NCBI RefSeq assembly: GCF_900110425.1
Contig: NZ_FODS01000027.1
Coordinates: forward strand, 1-46,008
DNA from: Salinihabitans flavidus
Lineage (GTDB): Bacteria > Pseudomonadota > Alphaproteobacteria > Rhodobacterales > Rhodobacteraceae
Length of the DNA: 46,008 nucleotides
Reading direction: 5' to 3'
The position numbers were made by a program, and so were the translations under genes. This document shows positions 1 through 7,582 of the stretch, in pieces. The notes beneath the pieces are model-generated. The model saw only the letters and a list, made by a program, of their open reading frames with translations, searched no databases and was not told where the DNA came from. Positions within the stretch are counted from its first letter, which is position 1. Every line of letters starts with the position of its first letter.

Positions 1-114
1 CCCTCCAACGCGGCGCTGGTGCAACGGGCGGCGGCGCTTTGCGAGACATACGAACGCCCGGTGGCCAGTCCCGCGCAGGCGCGCGAGATACTGGGGCTCA
101 GGGCTGCGGTATGA
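1..114 (+). CDS. 3-keto-5-aminohexanoate cleavage enzyme family (BKACE, DUF849), C-terminal fragment
   Basis: Frame 1 is open from the first base to a TGA at 112-114. It encodes 37 residues starting PSNAALVQRAAALCE and ending in AREILGL plus a short tail. The S-N-x-x-L-V-x-R helix followed by R-P-x-A-(S/T)-P-x-x-A-R-x-I-L-G-L is the usual C-terminus of BKACE proteins. These are zinc enzymes that condense a beta-keto acid with acetyl-CoA and cleave the product to acetoacetate and a new CoA ester. Only the last eighth of the protein is visible, so active-site residues cannot be checked and the substrate is unknown. The stop overlaps the next start in ATGA, so the two genes are translationally coupled. 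Family assignment rests on pattern recognition of a short tail. Confidence 0.72.
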   Translation, partial: PSNAALVQRAAALCETYERPVASPAQAREILGLRAAV

Positions 115-929
115 GAGATTTTGTTGAAACCGACGGGCGGGTGCTTCACGTTGATTTCCGCGCCGGCGCAAGAGGTCGGCGCGCGGTTGTCTTTGCCAAC
201 TCGCTTGGCACGGATCTTCGGATCTGGGATGCGGTTGTGGCAGCCCTGCCCGCCGAGACCCCGGTGCTGCGACTCGACAAACGCGGACATGGCCTGAGCG
301 ATATGGGGCCGGTCACAATCTCCGGTCTGGCCAATGACACGGGCGCCGCTATAGATCGGTTCGGGATTTCGGACGCGCTGGTTTGCGGTGTTTCGGTGGG
401 TGGCATGGTCGCCCAGTCGCTTGCCGTGGCGCGGCCCGACCTTGTGGCAGGTCTGATCCTGTCAAATACCGGCCTTGCCATCGGCACACCCGAGATCTGG
501 ACCCCGAGGATAGAGACGGTGCGCGATGCCGGAATGGAGCCGATTGCCGACGCGGTGCTCGAGCGGTGGTTCTCGGCCCGTTTCATGGAAACAGAAACTG
601 AAACGGTGCGCGGTTACCGCAACATGCTGATCCGCTGCCCGTCAGAGGGCTATGCCCGCACCTGCGAGGCGATCCGGGATACGGACCTGACGGCGCAGGC
701 GGCGCGCATCACGCAACCGGCGATCTGCGTGGCCGGCGGGGCGGATCTGGCCACGCCCCCTGCCCTTGTGACAGCTTTGTGCGAGGCGCTACCGCGTGCG
801 GAATTCCATTTGCTGGAGGATGCGGGGCATCTACCCTGTATCGAAAGCCCGGACCACATCGCCGCACTGATCGCGGATATGTTGGGTCGATTGCCGCCCT
901 CAGTCTCTGGACAGGGCGGCGTCCGATGA
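111..929 (+). CDS. Alpha/beta hydrolase, 3-oxoadipate enol-lactonase-like
   Basis: A 272-residue cytoplasmic alpha/beta hydrolase. The start at 111 is chosen because it overlaps the upstream stop (ATGA); an in-frame start at 39 would lie inside the upstream gene. The nucleophile elbow G-V-S-V-G-G puts the catalytic Ser near residue 95. An acid candidate lies in VAGGADLATPP and the His in EDAGHLPCIESPD. The F-A-N-S-L-G-T-D-L-R-I-W oxyanion region and the length match PcaD, which opens 3-oxoadipate enol-lactone to 3-oxoadipate. Coupling to a BKACE gene, some of whose relatives act on beta-keto acids such as 3-oxoadipate, suggests a short acid-degradation path fed by the TRAP transporter downstream. 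The PcaD-type fold is secure; the exact substrate is not. Confidence 0.85.
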   Translation: MRDFVETDGRVLHVDFRAGARGRRAVVFANSLGTDLRIWDAVVAALPAETPVLRLDKRGHGLSDMGPVTISGLANDTGAAIDRFGISDALVCGVSVGGMVAQSLAVARPDLVAGLILSNTGLAIGTPEIWTPRIETVRDAGMEPIADAVLERWFSARFMETETETVRGYRNMLIRCPSEGYARTCEAIRDTDLTAQAARITQPAICVAGGADLATPPALVTALCEALPRAEFHLLEDAGHLPCIESPDHIAALIADMLGRLPPSVSGQGGVR

Positions 930-1020
930 ACAGAGTAGGTGTTGGACGATGGGTGATCGGCGAGGCTGGCGACAATCGCCATGCCGCGACCGCGCACCAC
1001 AAATGAAGGGGAGGAAAGAA

Positions 1021-2064
1021 GTGAAACGTATAGGACTCAAATTCGCGGCGATGTCCGTGATGGCGGGGCTGGTTTCAGCCACGGCAGCACAGGCACAGGA
1101 CTTCACGTTCAAGCTGCATCATTTTCTCGGGGCCAAAGCGCCCGCGCAGACCCAGATGCTCGAACCCTGGGCGCGTCAGGTGGAGGAAAACTCCGATGGA
1201 CGCGTGAAGATCGAGATCTACCCGTCGATGACGCTTGGCGGGCGGCCCCCCGAACTCATCCAGCAGGCCCGCGACGGTGTTGTCGATCTGGTCTGGACGG
1301 TGAACGGCTATACACCGGGACTTTTCCCGCGCACCGAGGTGTTCGAACTGCCCACCGTATTCAAAAATGATCCGGTGGCAGCGAATCTCGCGATGTTCGA
1401 CATGTTCGAAGACGACCTGAAAGAGGAATACCAAGGCGTCGAAGTGATGTTCCTGCATGTTCACGCGGGTCAGGGCCTGCATATGCGCAACACGGAAGTG
1501 CGCACCCCGGCCGATCTGGATGGCAAGAAGTTGCGCATTCCGACCCGCACCGGCGCCTGGGCGATCGAGGCACTTGGCGCCTCTCCGGTTGCCATGCCGG
1601 TGCCGGAACTGCCCCCCGCCCTTCAGAAAGGCGTGGTGGATGGGGCGATGATTCCGTGGGAGATCATCCCGCCGCTGAAGATTCACGAACAGACCGAATA
1701 TCAGATCGAGGGCCACGACAAGGAACGGTTCGGCAGCACTTCGTTCCAGGTGTCCATGAACGCGGACCGCTGGAATGGCCTGCCCGACGACATTCAGCAG
1801 GCGTTCCGGGATGCTTCGGGGCGCGACTGGTGGGGCAAAGTTGGTGAGGTCTGGCGTGGAACGGATAACTTCGGCATCGAGCTTGCCGTGAAGTCCGGAA
1901 ACACGCATATCACACTGACCGAGGAAGAGACGCAAGCCTTCCGCGATGCGCTGGCCCCGGTGGTCGATCGCTGGATCGAGGATGTGTCCGCCAAAGGAAT
2001 TGACGGCGACGATTTGGTGGAAAAAGCCCGGGATCTGATCGCCGACAATACCGGGGCAATGTAA
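1021..2064 (+). CDS. dctP: TRAP transporter substrate-binding protein, DctP family
   Basis: A 347-residue periplasmic solute-binding protein. I chose GTG 1021 because a purine-rich GGGGAGGAAAGAA ribosome site sits just before it; the ATG at 1003 would put that site inside the gene. A signal peptide runs from basic VKRIGLKF through a hydrophobic stretch to A-Q-A at about residue 23. Family features include the LGGRPPELIQQARDG region, the arginine-bearing KKLRIPTRTGAW segment that normally grips the substrate carboxylate, and a late P-V-D-R-W helix. Such proteins deliver organic acids to the DctQM membrane complex. The next gene starts directly after the stop, so dctPQM is one operon. The hydrolase and BKACE genes upstream suggest an organic or aromatic acid as ligand. 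Confidence 0.93.
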   Translation: MKRIGLKFAAMSVMAGLVSATAAQAQDFTFKLHHFLGAKAPAQTQMLEPWARQVEENSDGRVKIEIYPSMTLGGRPPELIQQARDGVVDLVWTVNGYTPGLFPRTEVFELPTVFKNDPVAANLAMFDMFEDDLKEEYQGVEVMFLHVHAGQGLHMRNTEVRTPADLDGKKLRIPTRTGAWAIEALGASPVAMPVPELPPALQKGVVDGAMIPWEIIPPLKIHEQTEYQIEGHDKERFGSTSFQVSMNADRWNGLPDDIQQAFRDASGRDWWGKVGEVWRGTDNFGIELAVKSGNTHITLTEEETQAFRDALAPVVDRWIEDVSAKGIDGDDLVEKARDLIADNTGAM

Positions 2065-2583
2065 GTGTCTGACGTCGAAATGAATAGCCGCCCCGGTCTT
2101 GCCGGGGCGGCTGCCCGATTGATCACCCTCTGGGCATTGCTGGGAGGTGTCCTTCTGCTGGTTGTGGTTATTGTCAACGTGGTCTCTGTGATCGGAGGCG
2201 TTGTCTGGAAACCCTTTCCGGGGGACTTCGAACTGACCGAAATCGGGGTTGCGGTGGCGGCGTTCGCCTTTCTGCCCTATTGCGAACTGATTGGCGGCAA
2301 CGTCACAGCTGATATCTTCACCGCCCGCGCCGGACCGCGCCTTATCGCGTTTTTCAAGTTTCTGGCCTCGCTCATGGCGCTGATCTTCGCCTGCATCCTG
2401 CTTTGGCGGATGTATCATGGCTTGCTGAACCAGAAGGATTATAACTACACCACCGCGATCCTTCAGATTCCGCTCTGGTGGGGGTTCGTTCCGATCCTGA
2501 TCTCTCTGGCGTTGCTGGCCGTCGCGGCGGGTTTGTCCCTGCGCGATAGCCTGCACAGTTTTGCAGAGGCGAAACACGCATGA
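2065..2583 (+). CDS. dctQ: TRAP transporter small permease, DctQ family
   Basis: A 172-residue membrane protein with about four hydrophobic segments: roughly residues 20-45 (LLLVVVIVNVVSVIGG), 60-75, 95-115 and 140-160. GTG 2065 follows immediately after the dctP stop. The G-D-F-E-L-T-E-I-G motif after the first membrane helix and a C-(E)-L-I-G-G-N-V segment are typical of the small TRAP subunit. This subunit docks the binding protein and partners the large permease in Na+-dependent uptake. The stop overlaps the dctM start as ATGA, which implies coupled translation. Confidence 0.92.
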   Translation: MSDVEMNSRPGLAGAAARLITLWALLGGVLLLVVVIVNVVSVIGGVVWKPFPGDFELTEIGVAVAAFAFLPYCELIGGNVTADIFTARAGPRLIAFFKFLASLMALIFACILLWRMYHGLLNQKDYNYTTAILQIPLWWGFVPILISLALLAVAAGLSLRDSLHSFAEAKHA

Positions 2584-3938
2584 TCGACTCCCTTTCCCTG
2601 GGCATCGGCTCTCTGGTGGTGCTGGTTCTGCTGATCGCCATCCGCATACCGATCGCCTACGCGATGATTTTTGTCGGCGGGGTCGGAATCGCAATCGTGA
2701 ACGGGAGCGACCTGCTGTTCAATCAGCTCAAGACGCTGGCCTATGGGCAGTTCTCGATCTACGACCTGTCGGTGGTGCCAATGTTCATCCTGATGGGCAG
2801 TCTCGCCTCACGCGCGGGGCTGAGCGCGGCGCTTTTCCGGTGGGCCAATGCCTGGCTTGGATGGTTGCGCGGCGGCACGGCCATGGCCGCAATCGCGGGA
2901 TGCGCGGGCTTCGGGGCGGTTTGCGGGTCATCACTGGCGACCGCGTCGACCATGGGGCGCGTCGCGCTGCCCGAGCTGAGGCGATATCGTTATTCCGGCG
3001 CGCTTGCCACCGGATCTCTGGCCGCGGGAGGGGTTCTGGGCATTCTGATCCCGCCCTCTGTCGTGCTTATCATCTATGCGATCATCGTCGAGGCGAATGT
3101 GGTGACGATGTTCGCCGCGGCCATGCTCCCCGGTTTGCTCGCCGTGGTTCTGTTTTTGCTGACCATCGCGGTCTATGTTGCGATCTGGCCCGATGCCGCG
3201 CCTCGCCACGGCGGTGTGGACCGGCAGGAGTTTCGCGCGGCAACCATCGGCGTCCTGCCGGTCCTGCTGATTTTCGGAATCGTGCTCGGCGGGATATACG
3301 CCGGGTTCTACAATCCGACCCCTGCGGCGGCTGTGGGTGTGGCACTGGTGTGGGCCTATGGCGCGCTGTCGCGTGAGCTGTCTTTTGGCGATCTGATTGA
3401 TGCGCTGAAGGAGACGGCCAGCACCACCGGCATGATCTATCTGATCCTGCTTGGCGCGGAGTTGATGAAGATCTACATGTCGCGCATCGGTCTGCCACAG
3501 GCCACCGCCGAATGGATCATTGCCACAGGCATGTCACCTATGCTGGTCATGGCGCTTCTCCTGCTTGGTCTCATCTTTCTCGGGTGCCTGATGGACAGCC
3601 TTTCGATGATCCTTCTGGTGATCCCCTTCTTCTGGCCGGTTCTCGTCGACCTCAACGGCGGGCTTTACATGACTGCCGAGGGTTCAGGTTTCGGCATGTC
3701 CACCGAAGACCTGAAGATCTGGTTCGGAATCCTTGCTCTGGTGGTGGTGGAGCTTGGCCTCATCACGCCGCCGGTCGGAATGAATGTCTTTGTGATCTCT
3801 GCGCTCGCCAAGGACACCCCCATGATCGAGACGTTCAAGGGCGTGATACCGTTCTTCGCGGCAGAGATTATCCGGGTGCTGCTGCTTCTGAGCTTTCCGA
3901 TTCTGGTGCTCTGGGTGCCCCGGTTGCTCAGCGGGTAG
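2580..3938 (+). CDS. dctM: TRAP transporter large permease, DctM family
   Basis: A 452-residue polytopic inner-membrane protein with about a dozen hydrophobic segments, the normal size for DctM. It is the transport subunit of a tripartite, sodium-driven importer. Visible family signatures are S-S-L-A-T-A-S-T-M-G after the third segment, the G-I-L-I-P-P-S re-entrant motif, the later C-L-M-D-S-L-S-M-I-L helix, and L-I-T-P-P-V-G-M-N-V-F near the C-terminus. The ATG overlaps the dctQ stop by four bases. A weak inverted repeat follows the stop, so the transport operon probably ends here. Substrate cannot be read from this subunit. Confidence 0.95.
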   Translation: MIDSLSLGIGSLVVLVLLIAIRIPIAYAMIFVGGVGIAIVNGSDLLFNQLKTLAYGQFSIYDLSVVPMFILMGSLASRAGLSAALFRWANAWLGWLRGGTAMAAIAGCAGFGAVCGSSLATASTMGRVALPELRRYRYSGALATGSLAAGGVLGILIPPSVVLIIYAIIVEANVVTMFAAAMLPGLLAVVLFLLTIAVYVAIWPDAAPRHGGVDRQEFRAATIGVLPVLLIFGIVLGGIYAGFYNPTPAAAVGVALVWAYGALSRELSFGDLIDALKETASTTGMIYLILLGAELMKIYMSRIGLPQATAEWIIATGMSPMLVMALLLLGLIFLGCLMDSLSMILLVIPFFWPVLVDLNGGLYMTAEGSGFGMSTEDLKIWFGILALVVVELGLITPPVGMNVFVISALAKDTPMIETFKGVIPFFAAEIIRVLLLLSFPILVLWVPRLLSG

Positions 3939-3960
3939 AGCCCCGTTCAGGGCTTTGCCC
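3939..3960 (+). terminator. Weak stem-loop after dctM
   Basis: AGCCC (3939-3943) and GGGCT (3950-3954) pair around a 6-base loop and are followed by TTGCCC, not a real U-run. It begins one base after the dctM stop. It may be a leaky terminator or only an mRNA 3' end stabiliser. Confidence 0.35.
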
Positions 3961-4066
3961 GGCCCCGATGTGGCCCGAATGCCACCTTCACAGCCGAGGC
4001 TGCCATCAATTGAAGAGAGATGAATGTAGCGGCGCAACTGACGCTAGACAGCGCCAACCCTGCGCG

Positions 4067-4078
4067 TTTATGAATAAA
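4067..4078. promoter_or_regulatory. Palindrome TTTATGAATAAA upstream of aroQ
   Basis: A perfect TTTAT/ATAAA dyad with a GA spacer, 20 bp before the chosen aroQ start, in an otherwise GC-rich 160-bp gap. A looser CTG...CAG dyad (CTGACGCTAGACAG) lies about 30 bp further upstream. Either could be an operator, for example for the LuxR-type protein encoded downstream, or part of the promoter. No binding protein can be assigned from sequence. Confidence 0.25.
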
Positions 4079-4098
4079 TGTGCAATATGGGGACTTCG

Positions 4099-4545
4099 AT
4101 GGCGTCTTTTCTCGTTCTTAACGGACCTAATCTGAATCTGCTCGGGCAACGGCAGCCGGATATCTATGGCAGCACAACCCTAGACCAGATCGAGGCCCAA
4201 TGCCTCGACCATGGTGCGAGGCTCGGACACGATGTCGTCTGTGTCCAAAGCAATCATGAGGGCGCCCTCATCGACGCCATTCATCAGGCGCGCGGTGTTC
4301 ACGCGGGCTGTGTGCTGAATGCTGGCGCCTATACCCATACGTCCATCGGCCTTATGGATGCGATTGCCGCGACCGAACTGCCAGTGGTGGAGTTGCACCT
4401 GTCCAACATTCACGCACGCGAACCCTTCCGGCACAAATCTTATATCGCGTCAGTCGCCATCGGGCAGATCTGCGGATTCGGCCCGCGCGGGTATCTGCTC
4501 GCGCTCGATGCGCTTGTCGGAAATCTGCGGGATCGAGGCGGATGA
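4099..4545 (+). CDS. aroQ: Type II 3-dehydroquinate dehydratase
   Basis: A 148-residue type II dehydroquinase that interconverts 3-dehydroquinate and 3-dehydroshikimate. Signatures are [17 protein letters not shown] at the N-terminus (Tyr in DIYG is the catalytic base, Arg in the flexible lid), [15 protein letters not shown], and [14 protein letters not shown] with the catalytic His. I prefer ATG 4099, which has GGGGA at a proper distance; in-frame ATGs at 4078 and 4087 would add a few unlikely residues. The gene overlaps the LuxR-type regulator by four bases (ATGA). It could serve aromatic amino acid synthesis. Type II enzymes also work in quinate breakdown, which would fit the neighbouring catabolic genes. 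Confidence 0.93.
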   Translation: MASFLVLNGPNLNLLGQRQPDIYGSTTLDQIEAQCLDHGARLGHDVVCVQSNHEGALIDAIHQARGVHAGCVLNAGAYTHTSIGLMDAIAATELPVVELHLSNIHAREPFRHKSYIASVAIGQICGFGPRGYLLALDALVGNLRDRGG

Positions 4546-5294
4546 TTTTCGAATATCTCTGCAATCTGACCAATGCCCCCACGCTGGAAGAGCTGTGGCG
4601 CATGCATACTGCCAAGATGGCGGAGTTCGGGTTTGATCGGTTGCTTTACGGCTATACGAATTTTGTATCACGGCACTCTATCGGAGATCCCGACGACTTT
4701 GTTGTCCTGAGCAATCATGACCGGGCCTATGTCGATGCCTTTATCGGAGACAGACTGTACCTGAACGCGCCGATGGTGCGTTGGGCCCTGAGGAATCACG
4801 GCGCACAAAGTTGGCGCATTCTGTCCGAACAGGTCAAATGCCACGCGTTGAGCAGGGCGGAACAAGAGGTTCTCGAATTCAACCGGCGTATGGGCGTGAC
4901 CGCCGGTTACACGATCAGCTTCAACTCGGTCTCTGTTCGGGCGAAAGCAGCGATCGCGTTGACCGCACGGTGCGGCATGACACAGGACGATGTGGATGCC
5001 ATCTGGCAGAAACATGGCGATGAGATCGTCCTGATGAATAATGTCGCGCACCTGAAAATCCTGACGCTGCCATACACCCATTTCAAACGTGTACTGACCA
5101 AGCGACAACGGGAGGTTCTCGAATGGGTGAGCGATGGCAAGACCGTGCAGGACATTGCCGTTCTGATGCAGCGCAAGCCGGCCACTGTTGAAAAGCACCT
5201 GCGACTTGCACGAGAGGCGCTCAACGTCGAAACAACCGCACAGGCCGTTCTAAAAGCGACGTTCCAGAACCAGATTTTCGTTCTGGAGCAGTGA
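4542..5294 (+). CDS. LuxR-family transcriptional regulator with autoinducer-type sensor domain (solo)
   Basis: A 250-residue regulator. Residues about 15-165 look like an autoinducer-binding domain and residues about 183-245 are a LuxR helix-turn-helix. The latter begins [11 protein letters not shown] and carries the D-G-K-T-x-x-D-I-A and T-V-E-K-H-L pattern. No luxI-like synthase is in the window. At the segment matching the acyl-homoserine-lactone pocket, the usual Y-x-x-x-D-P is replaced by L-Y-L-N-A-P, and the expected Trp/Tyr pair upstream is not evident. The ligand may therefore not be a standard AHL, or it may be a foreign signal. Translation is coupled to aroQ, suggesting co-expression or control of aroQ and nearby catabolic genes. 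The alignment of pocket residues is by eye. Confidence 0.88.
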   Translation: MIFEYLCNLTNAPTLEELWRMHTAKMAEFGFDRLLYGYTNFVSRHSIGDPDDFVVLSNHDRAYVDAFIGDRLYLNAPMVRWALRNHGAQSWRILSEQVKCHALSRAEQEVLEFNRRMGVTAGYTISFNSVSVRAKAAIALTARCGMTQDDVDAIWQKHGDEIVLMNNVAHLKILTLPYTHFKRVLTKRQREVLEWVSDGKTVQDIAVLMQRKPATVEKHLRLAREALNVETTAQAVLKATFQNQIFVLEQ

Positions 5295-5343
5295 CCTCAA
5301 AAGCTTTCATATTTTTCCAAAAGGTCAGGATTCCCCCACTTTC

Positions 5344-5359
5344 CTAATATTTGGTTAAC
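5344..5359 (+). promoter_or_regulatory. Near-match to a CtrA box upstream of the structured intergenic RNA
   Basis: CTAA (5344-5347), seven bases, then TTAAC (5355-5359). This is one mismatch from the alphaproteobacterial CtrA consensus TTAA-N7-TTAAC. It lies 50 bp after the luxR stop and just before the structured stretch that ends in a terminator. Because it is a single mismatched site it may be chance, but the region is the most AT-rich piece of the gap. Confidence 0.25.
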
Positions 5360-5369
5360 TGCAAAAATC

Positions 5370-5587
5370 GAGAGGTTCCGTGAGTGGTGGCTTTGGCCTG
5401 GGAACAACGGTCGGAAAATCCCTGTGATTTCAGGGCGCTTCCGATCGCCGGTTTGACCGGAAGTCGGTCTTCGGGGTGTATTGATCCGCCTCGGCGGCCG
5501 GCGCCATCGGGTGCGTCGTTTCATCCCCATGTTTGATGCTTCCGAGTTTGAACGGTGTCGCACAGCAGTGCGGCACCGTTTTTCTTT
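5370..5587 (+). ncRNA. Candidate structured small RNA or long luxR 3' UTR
   Basis: No plausible protein is encoded on the plus strand of this 363-bp gap. The sequence folds well by eye. GGTCGGAA (5409-5416) pairs with TTCCGATC (5439-5446) outside an inner stem CCCTG/CAGGG (5420-5424, 5431-5435). CCGG-TTTGA-CCGG and CCGCC/GGCGG hairpins follow, then a strong intrinsic terminator at 5551-5587. That is about 200 nt, the size of a free-standing sRNA. I compared it mentally with 6S, SRP and tmRNA and saw no diagnostic motif for any of them. The alternative is simply the luxR transcript tail. The 5' end is a guess. Confidence 0.35.
5551..5587 (+). terminator. Strong rho-independent terminator (plus strand)
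   Basis: AACGGTGTCGCAC and GTGCGGCACCGTT form a near-perfect stem around AGCA, followed by TTTCTTTCT. It ends plus-strand transcription from luxR or from the putative small RNA. Confidence 0.82.
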
Positions 5588-5597
5588 CTATAGTTGA

Positions 5598-5632
5598 CAA
5601 AAATTGGGCGCCGTGGTTTTGCCACAGCGCCC
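5598..5632 (-). terminator. Rho-independent terminator of rpsB-tsf
   Basis: GGGCGC-C-GTGG and CCAC-A-GCGCCC (5606-5632) pair around a short loop. Read on the minus strand the stem is followed by AATTTTTGTC. It lies 25 bp after the tsf stop and faces the plus-strand terminator, insulating the two convergent units. Confidence 0.8.
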
Positions 5633-5657
5633 TGACTTCGATCTTGAGGCAGTTGCG

Positions 5658-6533
5658 TCAGCTTTGCGCGACCTTGGCCACTTCGGCAGCAAAATCTTCC
5701 TGCTCTTTCTCGATCCCCTCACCAACTTCGAGACGGACGAACCCAAGGATTTCCACCCCCGCTTCCTGCGCGGCCTTTTCCACCGTGAGGTCGGGATTGA
5801 TCACGAAAGACTGTCCTAGAAGTGTGACTTCGCCGAAAAACTTGTTCATCCGGCCGACAATCATCTTCTCGATCACGTTCTCGGGCTTACCCGATTCACG
5901 GGCCTGCTCCGTCAGGACGGCCTTTTCACGCTCGACAAGGGCCGGGTCCAGATCGCTTTGACCAAGAGAGGCGGGATTCACGGCGGCGATATGCATCGCC
6001 ACCTGCTTGCCGAACGACTCATCGTTCCCTTTGAGAGCGACCAGAACACCGATCTTGCCCATATCATTGGCCGCAGCATTGTGAACGTAAGAGACAACAG
6101 TCTCACCCTCGACCGAGGCCATGCGGCGCAGGGTCATGTTCTCGCCAATCGTCGCGATCTTGTCGGTGATGGTGTCAGCAACGGTCTTGCCGCCGAGATC
6201 GGCAGCAGCCAGCGCTTCGATATCGTCCACCTTCAGCGCAGCGGCGGCAATGTCACCAACCATCGACTGGAAGTCGGCATTTTTTGCGACAAAGTCGGTT
6301 TCGGCGTTCACTTCGACAGCGACGCCTTTTCCACCCTCGACCTTGACGGCCACGAGACCTTCAGCCGCGGTGCGACCGGATTTCTTGGCGGCCTTGGCAA
6401 GACCCTTGGTGCGCAGCCAGTCAATCGCCGCCTCCTTGTCACCATCGGTTTCCGTCAGGGCCTTCTTCGCATCCATCATGCCTGCGCCGGTCATTTCGCG
6501 CAGTTCCTTGACCATAGCTGCTGTGATCGCCAT
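5658..6533 (-). CDS. tsf: Translation elongation factor Ts
   Basis: A 291-residue EF-Ts, the guanine-nucleotide exchange factor that recycles EF-Tu in the cytoplasm. The N-terminal UBA-like domain reads [19 protein letters not shown]. The core contains the T-D-F-V-A-K-N segment, which inserts at the EF-Tu nucleotide site, and H-I-A-A-V-N-P. The C-terminal module ends [20 protein letters not shown]. Length and full-length match are normal for Alphaproteobacteria. It lies 75 bp downstream of rpsB on the same strand, the near-universal order, with a terminator just after it. Confidence 0.98.
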   Translation of the reverse strand: MAITAAMVKELREMTGAGMMDAKKALTETDGDKEAAIDWLRTKGLAKAAKKSGRTAAEGLVAVKVEGGKGVAVEVNAETDFVAKNADFQSMVGDIAAAALKVDDIEALAAADLGGKTVADTITDKIATIGENMTLRRMASVEGETVVSYVHNAAANDMGKIGVLVALKGNDESFGKQVAMHIAAVNPASLGQSDLDPALVEREKAVLTEQARESGKPENVIEKMIVGRMNKFFGEVTLLGQSFVINPDLTVEKAAQEAGVEILGFVRLEVGEGIEKEQEDFAAEVAKVAQS

Positions 6534-6608
6534 GCTGGCTCTCCTCGTTCTAATGGGGTCATGTGCCGGGGCCGGGCTTATCCTGCCCCGGTATCAGAAA
6601 TGTAAAAC

Positions 6609-7403
6609 CTACGCGTTGGCGTTGGCGTCAGCATCGGTGGCCGGAGCCTCCTCTGCGACGGCCTCTTCGGTCGGGGCATCTTCGAGCTCGCCAAGATCGA
6701 CGCCAGCGGCGCCAAGCTGAGCGGTCATACCGTCAAGCGCGGCGCGGCTCACCAGATCGCAATAGAGCGCAATGGCCCGGGCGGCATCGTCATTGCCCGG
6801 AATGATATAATCGATCCCCTCGGGCGCGCAGTTGGTATCGACCACGGCCACGACGGGAATACCGAGCTTGTTGGCCTCGGCGACGGCAAGCGCCTCTTTC
6901 TTGACGTCGATGACAAAGAGCATATCGGGCACGCCGCCCATTTCGCGAATACCGCCGAGTGATGCTTGCAGTTTCTGCTGATCACGCTCCATTCCGAGAC
7001 GCTCTTTCTTGGTCAGCCCTTCGGCACCACCGGCCATACGCTCGTCAATTTCCTTCAGACGGTTGATCGACCGCGACACGGTTTGCCAGTTGGTCAGCGT
7101 GCCACCCAGCCAGCGGTGGTTCATGTAATACTGCGCGCATTTTTCGGCGGCATCGGCGATCGGGCCAGAGGCCTGACGCTTGGTGCCGACGAACAGCACC
7201 CGTCCATTCTTGGCGACGGTCTCGCGGATCGCGTTCAGGGCCGCGTCGAGCATCGGAACGGTCTGTGTCAGGTCGATGATATGGATGCCGTTGCGCGCGC
7301 CATAGATGAACTCGCCCATGCGGGGGTTCCAGCGTTGCGTCTGGTGGCCGAAGTGAACGCCTGCTTCGAGAAGCTGGCGCATGGAAAACTCGGGAAGAGC
7401 CAT
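6609..7403 (-). CDS. rpsB: 30S ribosomal protein S2
   Basis: A 264-residue S2. The start at 7403 gives [20 protein letters not shown], the standard N-terminus, and has an AAGGAA ribosome site about ten bases upstream. The longer frame to 7463 adds 20 unrelated residues. S2 signatures seen are [20 protein letters not shown], the nearby H-I-I-D-L segment, and the late [10 protein letters not shown]-x-P-x-x-I-D. The tail is Ala/Asp/Glu-rich and ends D-A-N-A-N-A. It binds the 30S head-body junction late in assembly. It forms an operon with tsf. Confidence 0.98.
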   Translation of the reverse strand: MALPEFSMRQLLEAGVHFGHQTQRWNPRMGEFIYGARNGIHIIDLTQTVPMLDAALNAIRETVAKNGRVLFVGTKRQASGPIADAAEKCAQYYMNHRWLGGTLTNWQTVSRSINRLKEIDERMAGGAEGLTKKERLGMERDQQKLQASLGGIREMGGVPDMLFVIDVKKEALAVAEANKLGIPVVAVVDTNCAPEGIDYIIPGNDDAARAIALYCDLVSRAALDGMTAQLGAAGVDLGELEDAPTEEAVAEEAPATDADANANA

Positions 7404-7519
7404 GCGTGTATTTCCTTTTCCGGTTTGCGCCTTGACGGGGGAGTGTAAGAGCGGATGCTCCAACCGGCGGACCGACAGGGATGTCTCCCCTGCACGAGCC
7501 CAAACCCCGCCTGCGGATT

Positions 7520-7549
7520 TGAATACGCGCGAGGTATGTCATTTGTCAC
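7520..7549 (-). promoter_or_regulatory. rpsB: Putative sigma-70 promoter of rpsB-tsf
   Basis: On the minus strand TGACAA (7543-7548) is followed after 17 bp by TATTCA (7520-7525). It lies about 120-145 bp before the rpsB start, leaving a leader that could carry S2 autoregulation. Spacing and hexamers are good for a housekeeping promoter, but the call is by eye. Confidence 0.45.
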
Positions 7550-7582
7550 GAGGACGCAAGGCCAATCGGTATATTTTCGCGG

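Noticed and set aside
1075-2694. A 539-codon minus-strand frame across dctP-dctQ
   Set aside because: It is the antisense shadow of clearly recognisable TRAP genes, with no ribosome site or protein signature.
5370-5587. 6S RNA, SRP RNA or tmRNA
   Set aside because: The fold is several separate hairpins, not the 6S rod with a central bubble. The SRP tetraloop/asymmetric-loop motif and the tmRNA tRNA-like ends are absent.
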